This document shows, in pieces, positions 34,172 to 45,330 of a DNA stretch of 64,000 bases. The notes under the pieces are model-generated. The model saw only the letters and a list, made by a program, of their open reading frames with translations. It had not been told where the DNA came from and did no database searches. The DNA lies in contig JAACJM010000144.1 of assembly GCA_013368315.1 (NCBI GenBank), positions 1 through 64,000 on the forward strand, given 5' to 3'. Both the position numbers and the translations under genes were made by a program. This DNA comes from Tetrapyrgos nigripes (taxonomy: Eukaryota; Basidiomycota; Agaricomycetes; Agaricales; Campanellaceae). Positions within the stretch are counted from its first letter, which is position 1. Every line of letters starts with the position of its first letter.

Positions 34172-34219
34172 GGCCAGGATTTTGCACACTATGACGTCAC
34201 GCTGAGCAAAATCCTGGCC
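34172..34219. repeat. degenerate hairpin upstream of the Spt5-like gene
   Basis: GGCCAGGATTTTGC (34,172) is answered by GCAAAATCCTGGCC ending at 34,219, with ACACTATGACGTCACGCTGA between. It keeps the TGACGTCA core and the flanking sense of the 73-bp hairpins but is shorter. It lies about 210 bp upstream of the Spt5-like start codon, in promoter position. Confidence 0.8.
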
Positions 34220-34260
34220 CAGGCGTCTTCGAGGATTCCGGCAGATTGGTTCAGACAACT

Positions 34261-34887
34261 GGAGGTGAACAGGAGCTTAATTTGCCCTTGACGGCGTTTA
34301 GTTTTCAGATGGTACGTCTATCTTCTATTGGCCTTGAAGGTTTTCATTTTCCCTGTTGATACTAACCTTCACCTTCGTTGCGTTTCCAGGATCATCGGCT
34401 CTTGTTTGGCAGATTTGGAAGAAATTAAAAGTGGCGAAGAGCATATTAAGCATATCGGTACGCATCGTTTTCCGACTATACAGAGGCCTATTTTTTGACC
34501 TCATCTTCCATCTTCTAGATGTGGCGTCAATACCGCTTCACCATCGGTGCTCCTGACGCCGAAGACAAGTTCAAGAAGGCTGCTACTGAGGAAGCACAAA
34601 CAAAGAATGCTAATGCTAAAGTCACCACAAAAACTGACAAAAGTATATATGCAGAAACGATGAATATGAACCCATATATTCCTCGTTTTAAAAACGGGAA
34701 AATATTTGGTGCAAGTTTACTGTATGCATAGCCCCGTTTTCGCATATTTTCAAAACGGTAGTATATATTCACTTATATTCTGCTGTTTTGGAATGTAATG
34801 AAAATGAGGGTATGTATCAGTGATATATACGGCTTACTTTAGGGATAATTGGGTATTACTTAGGGCGCTTTCGCAGGTATTAGCAAC
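34261..34887 (+). other. possible small spliced ORF, then AT-rich DNA
   Basis: Potential splice sites (ATG|GTACGT at 34,312, TTTCCAG at 34,390, TCG|GTACGC near 34,459, CTTCTAG at 34,519) suggest a short transcribed unit with a frame 34,519-34,731 (KFKKAATEEAQTKNANAKV), but no family is recognised. 34,640-34,870 is AT-rich with CGTTTTAAAAACGG, a near-palindrome. Confidence in a protein is low. Confidence 0.25.
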
Positions 34888-35282
34888 CTCCCCCCAAGAT
34901 CATTCAAACTTCCATCCTTCCCCTTTGCCAGACGATTCGTCATAGCAAATCCTCCTTCCTCACAGGCTCATCCAACTCTATAGGGCGTATCTCGGGAAGA
35001 CTGATGGAGGTGGAGAAGCAGAGAGGAAGGGTTCAAAAACATGATGGTGGTCAGAAAGGAAGACGAAAAAGATTTGTAAGTTGTTGATGCATGTGGGTGT
35101 AGGGCGACTGCGGCGAGGATTTTGCTCACTATGACGTCACATCTCAGGTGACGTCATAGTGAGCAAAATCCTCGCCGCAGCTGGCCTATACCGTTATGCG
35201 TCAACAACTCCAAGCAACGTTTCCCTCTTCTTTTCGAACCACCATCCTGGTGCTGACGTTCGAGAAAAGAAACCCAAACTAA
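34888..35282 (-). repeat. terminal repeat copy C (partial, inverted)
   Basis: Begins at GCAACCTCCCCCCAAGATCA, in the middle of the repeat, and runs outward through the hairpin at 35,108-35,180 to AAAGAAACCCAAACT. The inner half present in copies A, B and D is missing. Confidence 0.9.
35108..35180. repeat. perfect 33-bp-arm hairpin (copy C)
   Basis: Identical in both arms and loop to the copy at 27,696-27,768. Confidence 0.95.
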
Positions 35283-37530
35283 ACCTGAATGAGGCCAAGT
35301 ATCGGAATCTCTCGACCAGGGGCAGCGCGCTGGGATGTCGTGAACGTGGACAGAAGTGGCTAGAAATGGCTGGAATGGGGCCAAGCCTTGAAACTAACGC
35401 GGAGACGCCGTTTTGCGTCAGAATTGATGAAGGTAGAGTCCTCCTAGTAAACCCATGAGGTCTCCCATATCGTCGCTAGTGTACTGAGAGAGCCTCCGTA
35501 GGGACTGGGTGAGCGATTACTTTCAGACTCGGAATCAGAATTATTAGAACTTTCATAGTTATGTTCATATTGGGCGAAAATCTGATCATCATCTGGAAGA
35601 TTTTTATTCTCAAAAGATCTTTTATTAACATGATTGTAGCCAGGATCACGGAGGCCTAGGATTATTATCACTAGGTATAGATTTGTTCTCAAATCTTCTG
35701 TCCGAGCCTCGTCTCGGAGTATACTGTGCTTTATCGTCACGATTCGATCGGAACGGTGGTTTCACGCTGTAACGTCCACCACCAACTTGAAGCAGACGTC
35801 TGGGTGAGACATCTCATTGTGTTGAACAATTTTTTCGATCGCGTTCCTTAGATCCAGACCGGCGACGAGATCGGGAGCGGAAACGTCTCTTGCGGGACCG
35901 TTCAAGACGTTTACGAGCCTCAATATAGTACTCCCGTGCTTTGTCACTTTTCTCGAGAGCTAAGACAGCCTCCATGATCTCGCGAAGTGATGAACTCACT
36001 GCAGTTATTTTGTGAATTTTTGCAAGATCATCGGTCATACTAGGAGGGAGTAGAAGTAGTAGTCGTTTACGGAAATTATAGACATTTTGCATATTTCTTT
36101 AAAGTTTCAAATAGGCCTTCAACCCTTCTTGAGTGAGAATACGCTATTGAGTCGAATCTGCCAGCCACTTTGTCATAGACGCTTCGTGAATCTCTCCAAC
36201 CGGACAATGCCGGGACTCGGATATCAGAATGTGGCGGAAGTAAGTAGAAGAGATTTTTGTGTACCTTCTTCCTAGAATAAACTGAGATATAGAGCAGATA
36301 TCAGACTATAGGGGGAAGTAGGGCTAGACACTCCAAGAGGCGGCCTTGGATCGTAGATCAGAAAAATAGCAAAAGAGGGGCGAAGAGCTAATAAAGACCG
36401 ACACTCCATGAGGCAGCTGGAGCTCGTGAAATGGATGATTTACGGGTTTCTCGTCAAGAATGTTTCACACAAGCGGCCTTGTAGAGCTTGGCTACTAGAA
36501 TGAGAGAATAATGACTAATGGGGGCAGATAAGCTTTACCGCGTCTACACCCGGCATGTTCGTAGAGGACCACGCCGTGTATATCTATCTATCTATCTCTA
36601 AGATTGCCTCTGAAGCGCATGAGCGAATGTCGGACCAGATCTCGAGATTGGGAAAAAAAGTCAAGACACTCTAAGAGGCGGCCATGGATCGTAGATCAGA
36701 AAAATGGAAAAAGAAGGGCGAAGAGCTGATAAAGAACGACACTCCATGAGGGGGAAGCAGGGCTAGCCACTCTAAGAGGCGGCCTTGGATCATAGATCAG
36801 AAAAATGCAGACACTCCATGAGGCAGCTGTAGCTAGGAGGCGGCCTTGGGTCGTAGATCAGAAAAATGCAAAGATTCCATGGGGTAGCTGGAGCTCGTCA
36901 AATGGATGATTTACGGATTACTCGCCAAGAATGTTTCACTCAAGCGGCCGTGTTGTGCATGAGCGAATGTCGGACCAGATTTCGAGATGGGGGGGGGGAA
37001 AAATTAAGACAGACATCAAGATTGACGACTATGGGCGGAAGAGGTGAAGGAGCATGCAACAGATATCAATATAATGGACTAATGGAGACAGAGGCTCCAA
37101 GAGGCGCCGATGAAGCTCATGAAATGGTGTTGAAAAGTCCCGTAAAATTTTTAAGGGTTGCTTGTACGGACCACCAACAAATGGGGAACTCTAAGAGGCG
37201 GACGTGAAAAGGTTGACTCACAGAATGAATTCAGACAATAATCTGAAAAAGATGAGATGATGGACTGATTGAGGTGGTCACTCGAAGAGGCGTTGGTGAA
37301 GCTCGTGAAACGGATGTGGATAAATTCCCCGAAAGATGTCAGCGTTGCTTGTAGTATGTACTCACTAAGGGCGGCGGCCGTAAAGAGCATTCGCTCCTGG
37401 AATGAATTGGGTTAGAGGGGAAAGAGCACAGATAAGATATTGACAGTCGTAGCGTTAATGATAAGGTAGGGAAACTTACTTTGAAGTAAAAACCATAACG
37501 TATTGACGACTCTCCGAGGCCAATAGACGG
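35283..37530 (+). repeat. segmental duplication, right copy
   Basis: Repeats 27,871-29,510 with scattered single-base changes (for example AACACGATTG versus AACATGATTG) and an extra segment at about 35,710-36,300. The latter replaces a few bases of the left copy, so the left copy may derive from this one by deletion. CTCYAAGAGGCGG motifs are at about 36,330, 36,670, 36,773, 37,097 and 37,194. Confidence 0.85.
35444..36092 (-). pseudogene. gag-like retroelement fragment
   Basis: From 36,092 a frame reads MQNVYNFRKRLLLLLPPSMT..., then SLREIMEAVLALEKSDKARE, then a very basic tail (RKRRFRSRSRRRSGSKERDR); a shifted frame continues with FRSNRDDKAQYTPRRGSDRR and, after more stops, NKRSFENKNLPDDDQIFAQY. 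A helical capsid-like segment followed by an Arg-rich region is how fungal LTR-retrotransposon gag proteins end, but no CCHC knuckle, protease or reverse transcriptase is present. Frameshifts and stops show it is dead. The family call is inference. Confidence 0.4.
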
Positions 37531-37672
37531 CCTTGAACATGGCTCTAATTGACGAGGACAATTTTGAAGATAAGATAGGGAAACTTACTTTGAAGTAAAA
37601 ACCCTAACGTATTGACGACTCTCCGAGGCCAATAGACGGCCTTGAACATGGCTCTAATTCACAAGGACAATT
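37437..37672. repeat. ~117-bp tandem duplication
   Basis: The block GGGAAACTTACTTTGAAGTA ... GACGACTCTCCGAGGCCAAT ... AACATGGCTCTAATT ... GGACAATTTTGAAG occurs twice in a row, the second copy leading directly into terminal repeat D. The duplication ends at the same GACAATTTTGAAG word that starts copies A and D. Confidence 0.85.
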
Positions 37673-38637
37673 TTGAAGGGGCACTTCCCTTTTAGAAGAT
37701 AGTTATGCGTGTCTTACTCCGCTTTTCAGCGTTTTCTGAGTTCAATCCCTTTTTTACTTCATGTTTTGTACCACTACGGACTGGGTAACGTACTCAGTAC
37801 TACTTAGTACTCCAATGTATCGTATATGAACGTGATAATTAGGGAAAAGTTGCTTGGACGTTTGGGTTTCTTTTGTTGAACGTCAGCACCAGGATGGTGG
37901 TTCGAAAAGAAGAGGGAAACGTTGCTTGGAGTTGTTGACGCATAACGGTATAGACCAGCTGCGGCGAGGATTTTGCTCACTATGACGTCACCTGAGATGT
38001 GACGTCATAGTGAGCAAAATCCTCGCCGCAGTCGCTCTACACCCACATGCATCAACAACTTACAAACCTTTTTCGTCTTCCTTTCTGACCACCATCATGT
38101 TTTTGAACCCTTCCTCTCTGCTTCTCCACCTCCATCAGTCTTCCCGAGATACGCCCTATAGAGTTGGATGAGCCTGTGAGGAAGGAGGATTTGCTATGAC
38201 GAATCGTCTGGCAAAGGGGAAGGATGGAAGTTTGAATGATCTTGGGGGGAGGTTGCTGCGAGTAAGGCAGTGGTAGAGGGTATACCTGAGAGGTGAGTGA
38301 TCCATTCTTCTCTTCATTGTACCTTACCGATTTACTACTCTTTTCCATCACCTCACTCCTCCGTGTTCCCTCCGGACCCATTGGTAAATTTACCATCTTC
38401 GGTTCCCCTCCTCTCGCCATCTTACCACGTCGTACACGTCACTCTCCGAGTCCACGATGAAGGTAATGAATGGGTCATGTATTTGGGAGTGGTACCGTAC
38501 ACGCCAATTGTACATAGTGAATGGGATTGAGGAGAGTGTACACGGACGGTGCAGGGTTTGACGAAGTACTTGGTGTATACTACTTCTCTATTTCACTGCA
38601 CAAATTTACATCACTAAATCAACTTGAACTCCCTCGC
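37668..38637 (+). repeat. terminal repeat copy D (~970 bp)
   Basis: Nearly identical to copy A and in the same orientation, with hairpin at 37,959-38,031. Its inner end (CAACTTGAACTCCCTCGC) faces the small-gene block at 39-44.4 kb. No complete inverted partner closes this block; only a fragment in the same orientation is seen at 46,440-46,610. Confidence 0.9.
37959..38031. repeat. perfect 33-bp-arm hairpin (copy D)
   Basis: Identical to the structure at 15,753-15,825, loop CTGAGAT. Confidence 0.95.
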
Positions 38638-38994
38638 CGCCTATATTCTGATATCTGCTCTATATCTCAGTCTTTTCGAACCACCATCCTGGTGCCCTCC
38701 AAATCTTTCCATACGACTCAACCGGGCGATATAGGCCAAGTATTGGACTCTCGACCAGGGGTGGTGTGCTGGGATGTCGTGAACATGGACAACCCTGACG
38801 TTCTGCGTTAGAATTTGATGAAGGCGAAGCACGTAGTAGTATCGTTTGCCAAGCTCATGTACAGAAAGCCCGGAGCAGGGAAAACTTACCTTGAAAAAAA
38901 TAAACCATACGTGACGACTCTCCGACTACGCGCCATAAGGTGGTTGAACAAGGTTAAAAATCAAGATTAGCAAAAGATAATTTGTGGATATCGT

Positions 38995-39861
38995 TTACAT
39001 TGTGTACAAAAGAGAGATCGCGGATAGAACCATCAAACAGCGGCAAATCTCATCCAAGTCATCAAAAGCTTTTCTTTTTTGCTGACGGAGTTCATTCTTC
39101 TCCCTGGCCCTTTTGAAAAGCACCTTTCGGCAAGGATCCCCCTGACTCATGGATTCCCTTTGAGCCATTAGCTCTAAGACTGTATCCTCACATTTCCGAA
39201 GTGAGTAGTGACACTCGTCTAGTTGAACTAGCTGCTCCTCGCGCAAGACTTCGATTTCTTCCCCGTACCAAGTTGGAAGTTTACTCGAGCTGTTGCGTGA
39301 ATTGGTATAAAAGGCTGGACACGTCGCGAGTTAGCCGAATGTCACTAAACCGCTGGTGGGACTTACTCTGGTCGGACACATACCTCAGCATGGAGTCGTG
39401 GTCAACCCCGACTTGAGTGTAGTCAAATTCGTAGAAGTCCTTGAGAGGATCTGCATCAGGACGCTGGGACCACTTCATAAGCCCATGAACTTCGTCTCTA
39501 GGGGAGGTGATGCCGGCCAGAAAATTGTTGAGATAGGATTTTGGATGGAGAGGGACCTCCGATAACGCTATCGCCTCTATTACACTTCGTAACCACGTCA
39601 ATCCTTCTCTCCTTCCTCTAGGCAGTGAGTAGAACAAATCATGGTCATGAAGAGTGTCAGGAGCTCTAAGGGAGTCTAGTTCGGATCTGAGCGAGCGTAA
39701 GTGTAGCCATGGTCAGAATACTAAGATGCTTACCCTGTTGGCACAGGGAGATTCTGTGAGACCCAAGTCCAGGTGACATGTTCTGGCCATGGCCCCAGAT
39801 CACTGATGGTGTCGACGCTGTCGGTAGACCCTTCTCGGGCAAAGGATTCAGGGGAGCTCAT
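38995..39861 (-). CDS. 255-aa hypothetical protein with C-terminal coiled coil (three exons)
   Basis: Exons 39,861-39,734, 39,686-39,367 and 39,314-38,995 join in frame (128 + 320 + 320 = 768 nt) across introns GTAAGC...CTCAG and GTAAGT...TCCAG of 47 and 52 bp. The start MSSPESFAREGSTD is the first ATG. The middle contains HDLFYSLPRGRREGLTWLRS and a Trp-containing segment; the C-terminal ~90 residues (EEIEVLREEQLVQLDECHYS onward) are charged with heptad-like Leu spacing, probably a coiled coil. No catalytic motif or membrane span is visible. It is the first gene after terminal repeat D and is divergent from the 161-aa gene (265 bp gap). Function unknown. Confidence 0.75.
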
Positions 39862-40126
39862 AGCTGAGGGTATCTCGTCAAGTGTCCGCCTCAATCAGTC
39901 ACTCTTTTTCACATTATTTATTCTAGGAGCCAAGCTCTTCTGCCGCCTAGGGTTGGATCCAGATCTAAGCCGCCTGATCCTGACGAAGAGTTCATGTTTA
40001 CGAAGCCATCCTTAGCTTAACCCTAATCGTGAAATTGCGGCCGCCAGCCGGAAATATCTATGCCAATCTATCTATCTACTTAAGTAAAAGGGTTTTAAGG
40101 TCCAGTAAAGTTGAATAACCTTCCTC

Positions 40127-40787
40127 ATGGATCGCGAACAGTCACCCGACGTGGAGCAAGATTTCATGGACAAGCTCATTGGCATTCGAAAGGACGCAGT
40201 TGAAGTAGCTCTAAATGCCCTTGATCATGCCTCTCAGGATCCCAGCTTCATGAATAACGGTTAGTACTACTGGTGCATCTTCAGTTTCTCTATCGAACGA
40301 TCAAATGTATGTTGTTAGTGTCTCTGAAACGTCTCGAACTTGCAAAGGTATTGGTGCTCTCCTTGTGGAAAAATCTGGGTAAGTTCTGTCCATTCATTGC
40401 TATTTGTCTCTACGCTAACATTTCGCTCTCAGAGACGGACACGCTAGGAGGCCTCGTTGAGCGCAGTTATATTGGAAAACTGGAGCTCCTGCGTAAGTTT
40501 TCCTGAGCCTTTCATGTTTTTGCAATATTGAACTTATTCTACACCCACACTCAGGACGCCGACACCCAGACTCTGACGAAGAATTCGTTCCACCTATAGA
40601 CACACTACAGTCTCTTCGACAGTTACTGGGCTCATCGCCAGATGAGCGCACTGGTTGTACAATCTGCGACACCTCTATCCTGGAAAGACTCAAGCTGACA
40701 CCAAGGCATCCAGACAACATTTGTTTTTTTCATCATCTGGCACCGTCGGAAAATCGGGAAGATGAATCAAAATCTGAAGAGTTGTAA
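40127..40787 (+). CDS. 161-aa hypothetical protein (four exons)
   Basis: Exons 40,127-40,259, 40,319-40,378, 40,433-40,492 and 40,555-40,787 join in frame (486 nt) through introns GTTAGT...TTAG, GTAAGT...TCAG and GTAAGT...TCAG. The peptide starts MDREQSPDVEQDFMDK, is helical and Leu-rich in the first half (LKRLELAKVLVLSLWKNL), has HPDSDEEFVPP at the middle and a CTICDTS ... CFFHH pattern near the end, which could bind one zinc ion (two Cys, then Cys/His/His). The DSDEE plus Cys arrangement loosely recalls the 169-aa protein at 26.2 kb, but I cannot show homology. Function unknown. Confidence 0.75.
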
Positions 40788-41225
40788 CTTGTAAATTATT
40801 CTAGATAGGGAAAACAGATCTTTCTTTTGGAATTTAGAGGATGGCCTGCAATTTGAGATTACGACAGCATTGATAATGGAGCACTGGATAGTCCAACATA
40901 TCGGTCATCGGAACTTCCTCTTCACGGCCGCCTCTTGGAATCCCTGCTTTTCCCCTTTCTGTAGAAAACGCATCCGAAATACCCGGCGGAACTCTCCGAT
41001 ACAAAGTGATGGTATTTGTATAATACTCTCACGGTTTCTCTTTCTTCAATCAAGCAGACGAGCACTCTAAGATTCTAGCCACAACATTAATTCAGTGTTA
41101 GACGCAGAAATTACTCTACAAGAAATCTGGTCCCTATTTGGCCCGAGTAGTTCTACCCTCAATCTTGACGTGTACATCTTCCCGCTTCACCTTTAGTTCT
41201 CCAGAATCTTCGCTGTCCCTCACCC
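40788..41225. other. intergenic, convergent
   Basis: 438 bp between convergently transcribed genes. One CCGCCTCTTGGAATCCCTGC at about 40,928 matches the CTCYAAGAGGCGG motif inverted. Nothing else recognised; it should hold both polyadenylation sites. Confidence 0.45.
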
Positions 41226-42022
41226 TCATTTCTGGTGACACCATCTCGGTTTTGATGGCGATGTCTGACTGGTCCGGAGTGGAAGGTCGAGGGGAGATAG
41301 GTTGAGCAATGACTCGTGCTCATCTTCTTCGGGGTACTGCAACTCCCCCAGAGCGTCTTCTTCGGGGTACTGCAACTCTCCCAGATCGTAGTTCAATTCC
41401 TGACTACTAGAACTGTCGGCAAGGTGTGGCAGCAGCTCCTCTTCCCAAGTCTCACTCGACGAAACATGGGTGGGTGAACGGAGCATTGTCTCGTGACGAC
41501 GGAGAGGGACTTGAGCAGGCATTTCAACACCAGTAAACCCAAGTTCCAACGGAGCGGAGTCTTCCAAAATAGAAGTCCAAACTTTTCCATAGCCCAGTTT
41601 TCCTTGCCAGGAGCCTGACGAGTGGGTGGGAATCTACGAGAAAGATGAAAGCCAAGATGGGTTGAGCAGCGAAAGACGCAGTGAAAGGTTGAAAGTTTAC
41701 TTACCCGATATGCCAAATCGCTGAACAACTCTTCCCTTGGCTTTCTTTTGGCAAAGAATCGAAGGAAAGAAATCCCCCATTCCACCTCCATTGGGGTGAA
41801 GGGGTTTCCCTTCCTCGCTGTCAGGGCAGTCGATGGAGGTGGGGACAGAGGTTCCGTAGTAGGAACGTCTGTGGCCTTGATAAGCGCAAGGGCCTCTTTA
41901 GTAAATTCTGTGAGAGTCAAGGGTATTAGGTAAGAAATGAAAAATAAAAAAGACGTACTTTCTCTAGAACGCCATCCATTTGGTTTGAATGGGTTCTGCT
42001 TCTGTCTCTTTGACCTTGCCAT
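41226..42022 (-). CDS. Myb/Rap1-like DNA-binding protein, 224 aa (three exons)
   Basis: Exons 42,022-41,959, 41,907-41,705 and 41,633-41,226 join in frame (64 + 203 + 408 = 675 nt). A basic N-terminus (MARSKRQKQNPFKPNGW) precedes NPFTPMEVEWGISFLRFFAK, then LFSDLAYRIPTHSSGSWQGK at residues 80-100. The spacing of the Trp and hydrophobic residues and the ending 'THSSGSW' resemble the Rap1-type Myb fold, whose third helix usually reads '(R)H..SWR.R'. The C-terminal half is acidic and contains a duplicated GELQYPEEDA/E block. If correct it would bind duplex DNA in the nucleus. The Myb assignment is by eye. It is divergent from the hybrid-binding-domain gene 320 bp away, so they may share a promoter. 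Confidence 0.7.
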
Positions 42023-42341
42023 TTAACTTATACAAGCAGGGGGGAGAAGGGCGAATAAAACGCTATCACGCACACGAACTTTTAATGGCCCGGCGTCCGC
42101 TCTTCGGATATAAAGGGTAAGCGGGGACTCCGAGAATGGATAGATAGATAGACACAGGGACACAGGACTAAGTGAGAAAACATCGGCTAACGGCAGATTC
42201 GCTTAAGCGCAGGGGGCCTCTTTATGGAGATTTTGGTCATGATAAAGCCAGAGACTCGTTCACATAGGCTTTCACGCTTCCCATTTGTCAAATCGTAAAT
42301 CCACTGATATATACTGCCTGGCACTCATCTCTTTGTAAAAA

Positions 42342-43119
42342 ATGTCCTTGCCCCACCATCAAACTCTTCTGGATCATGCTCACGAGCATGACGTGGAATC
42401 TTCTGATCCTACTACATCTACTCCCAACGTCGAGGCTGAATTTCCAACCTTTACCTTGCCTATGTGAGTTTCGTGTTTGTCCTTCTATGCTTTACTTACT
42501 ATGCTTCCTGAACAGACCAACGGTCCAGCGACAATCTCAGCTAGGACACGTCTACAAAGCCTGGAAAGTCGCTCCCACCCCCGAAACCCTCGAAGATGAC
42601 TGGCCCCATGGCTTCCTCCACCCCGTGCACGCAGTGTTTTGCGGTAATCGGATCGGAATATTTCCTCGTCGGCACCCGTACGTCTTAGTAATCTCTTGTA
42701 ACTGAGGTAGCTCAGTCATTAATTCTAGGGCACTGATCCATGCCCTCACTTTTCGTGTTAGCGGAGCTGTTCAGAAGAAGTTTAATAGTTTCAGAGAAGC
42801 CATGGGGGAGTATCGACGGCTTTATGCGATGTCACAGGTAAAGGCAGTAACTCCCGAACTTCCCAACGCGCTTTGGAACGTCAATGACCCAGCATATGCT
42901 GGGGATCTCCACATCATTGTTATGCCGGTTGAACCGTTCTCCTTGCCCGTCATTGTAGCAATTCCCGTCGAGTTTACAGACCCCATGTACGTTTGGTCTC
43001 TTCTCTTCTCTTTCCATTTTTTAAACGGTCATCTGGATAGTGATCAGCCCTTCCCGCCAACATCTGCTGGTTCTCCGAACGTTGGTGCTGGCATCTCCGA
43101 GGACGAAGAAGAGGCTTAG
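42342..43119 (+). CDS. 206-aa protein with RNase H1 N-terminal-like hybrid-binding domain (four exons)
   Basis: Exons 42,342-42,463, 42,516-42,677, 42,729-42,986 and 43,041-43,119 join in frame (621 nt); three introns split codons in phase 2. After a low-complexity start comes GHVYKAWKVAPTPETLED, then HAVFCGNRIGIFPRRHPALI and VSGAVQKKFNSFREAMGEYR (about residues 60-120). The pattern 'V..G...GIF ... v.GA..KKF.SF.EA...Y' is that of the RNase H1 N-terminal / viroplasmin-type domain, which binds RNA:DNA hybrid or dsRNA. No RNase H catalytic domain follows, so it would bind but not cut. The C-terminus is acidic (SEDEEEA). The domain call is by eye; exon 4 rests on one intron that could instead be read through in frame. 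Confidence 0.7.
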
Positions 43120-43960
43120 CGAGAAGGGTTTGGATTTCTGAAATAGGCAATGTAACTTTACAATACACTTTGGTCTGTCTGGCGTGATGCTCGATACGCC
43201 CACGAATTGGCCTCCCAGAGGCTTTCTTTAAACCGGGCGCAATGCACGGGGTGTCTTGCCATAGAGGTCTGAGTTTGGATGATGATTTACGTGTGTTGAG
43301 GTTGTAAACGATTAAGTTAACTTCCTGAGATAAGTACTAAGGAACACAGTGAATCGCACACACCCTTTACTTCACTTCATTGACCATAATACTAATCAAA
43401 CTCTCGTCAAGTGATAGCAAAACCCCTCTTCAGCTGTTGACTGAGTCACTCGAACGTTCAGCGATTGATTCAAATTTCGGTAGCTCCTTAGAGTTGCCAT
43501 TGCAAAAGGTGAATTTTGATTTTTCAGTTTTATTAGACTAATCGTTGCTTCCTTAGAGGATGGGGATCCTAATTCCTGACTAGTCCGTCCATACTGCATA
43601 AATATACGCCTGTTCGAACTTTTCGTCTGAGCAACCCAAAAACCACGGTGTAAGCTCTGTGTGTGCTTGTTGGAGATGACGTGCAAGGTCTGTGACGCTC
43701 TTGTCTTTGCCAAAGAGAACGGTGCTTGGTTTTTTTTGCACGGCTGTAAAGACCAAGTAAAGGGTAGGATGGAAATAAGAAAATAATGAGCGCCGAAGTA
43801 AAAGATAAGAACGAAAAGAAAAGGCTCACAAGCATGGCCGGCAACGCATCATAGCATACCCATTCACTAGCATAATCCTTTCAAAACTGATTAAAATGTG
43901 GTGCATATTGAGCTGGATGCCATATCCTTGAAAAAATACATATAAACAAAGTTCAGGAAA
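43120..43960. other. no gene recognised
   Basis: 840 bp between two genes. Minus-strand frames at 43,396-43,844 overlap and lack convincing splice sites or family. A C/T-rich tract and a T8 run near 43,733 are the only low-complexity features. Confidence 0.45.
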
Positions 43961-44380
43961 TCAGAAACTTAAACGAGATTCACTTTTTAATTCAGGAATA
44001 TACGTTGCCTTCAACTCCTTCATCACATTCATATAAGTGAGGATATGATCATCCACGTCTATAACCCTCATTTCAGGGTCAGCACCATCTATTTCGAGTT
44101 GCACATCCTTGATAACGGTGTTGACAGAAGTAGCCAATCGAACCACAGACTCGATTAAGAAGTCGTTTGATCTGGAACCTGTGGAATCTGCAAAAGTATC
44201 AGCATGAAGTGTCTCGAAACTGATTTCAATGATCTTACCGCCGTTATTGATGCCAGCAGGAGCAGGACAAGCCAGTCTCGCCGAAGCAGAAACCAAAAGA
44301 TGCGAGTCCAGTTCTTGTTCTTGTTTCATTTGAAAGGCGTCAGTGGCTGTTGGAGTGATGGGTGCTGCTTCATTATCCAT
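43961..44380 (-). CDS. 139-aa hypothetical protein (single exon)
   Basis: An uninterrupted frame from ATG (MDNEAAPITPTATDAFQMKQ) to stop. The composition is normal for a protein, acidic overall, with a central SFETLHADTFADSTGSRSND and a helical region SVVRLATSVNTVIKDVQLEI. No recognised domain, signal peptide or membrane span. Compact acidic single-exon form differs from its intron-rich neighbours. It is the last gene-like unit before the inverted repeat block at 44.57 kb. Confidence 0.55.
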   Translation of the reverse strand: MDNEAAPITPTATDAFQMKQEQELDSHLLVSASARLACPAPAGINNGGKIIEISFETLHADTFADSTGSRSNDFLIESVVRLATSVNTVIKDVQLEIDGADPEMRVIDVDDHILTYMNVMKELKATYIPELKSESRLSF

Positions 44381-44564
44381 CGTGGAAGAAAGTTCAGTGC
44401 AAAGCGCTCTTACTCTTCTCTTCCTTTCTATTAGTACTATAGTTCAAGGGAAGGATTTTAGAAGAAACTCCGTTCATGTTGAGGATGATGGGGTTGATTG
44501 ATAAATCCTTGGAGTTATTTCTCCCCTCGTAACCTAGGAATGCCTGATCTAGATAATAGATACA

Positions 44565-45330
44565 TGCCAGGTGGCCCCTTCAAAATTGGCCTTGTGAGTT
44601 AGAGCCATGTTCAAGGCCGAGATCTGGTCCGACATTCGCTCATGCGCACCTTGAATCATTCACGAGCTTCAGAGGCAATCTTGGAGTATCTGCCCCATTA
44701 GTCATTATTCTCTGATTCTAGCAGGCAAGCCCTACACGGCCGCTTGAGTGAAACATTCTTGGCGAGCAATCCGTAAATCATCCATTTGACGAGCTCCAGC
44801 TGCCCCATGGAGTGTCTGCATTTTTCTGATCAACGATCCAAGGCCGCCTCCGAGCTCCAGCTGCCTCATGGAGTGTCTGAATTTTTCTGATCTATGATCC
44901 AAGGCCGCCGCTTAGAGTGTCTAGCCCTGCTTTCCCCTATATTCTAACCCTCATGGAGTGTCGGTCTTTATCAGCTCTTCGCCCTTCTTTTTCCATTTTT
45001 CTGATCTACGATCCATGGCCGCCTCTTAGAGTGTCTAGCCCTGCTTTTCCCTAGATTCTGATATCTGCTCTATTATCTCAGTTTATTCTACATAGGAACA
45101 ATCTCTTTTACTTACTTCCGCCACATTCTGATATCCGAATCCTGACATCGTCCGGGACAAAATGATGATGTTTGGACGTCTGCCTTTCTTCCTTACCGAC
45201 GATCTCAAGTCTCAATGATTGCTTATATGTACATGTTCCTCGGAACAGGTTACGAAATGTATTTGGGAAAAGAGAACGATAGTGCATAAAGAAGAAACCG
45301 CCGTCCCTATCGATCCTTACCACTGTAAAA
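44565..45330 (-). repeat. inverted copy of the CTCYAAGAGGCGG repeat block
   Basis: 44,565-45,080 reads, inverted, like 28,300-28,990 and 36,300-37,000: GAGATCTGGTCCGACATTCG, AACATTCTTGGCGAG, CATTTTTCTGATC(T/A)ACGATCCA and CCGCCTCTTAGAGTGTC are present. 45,110-45,330 is an inverted copy of 26,850-27,060. Confidence 0.8.
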
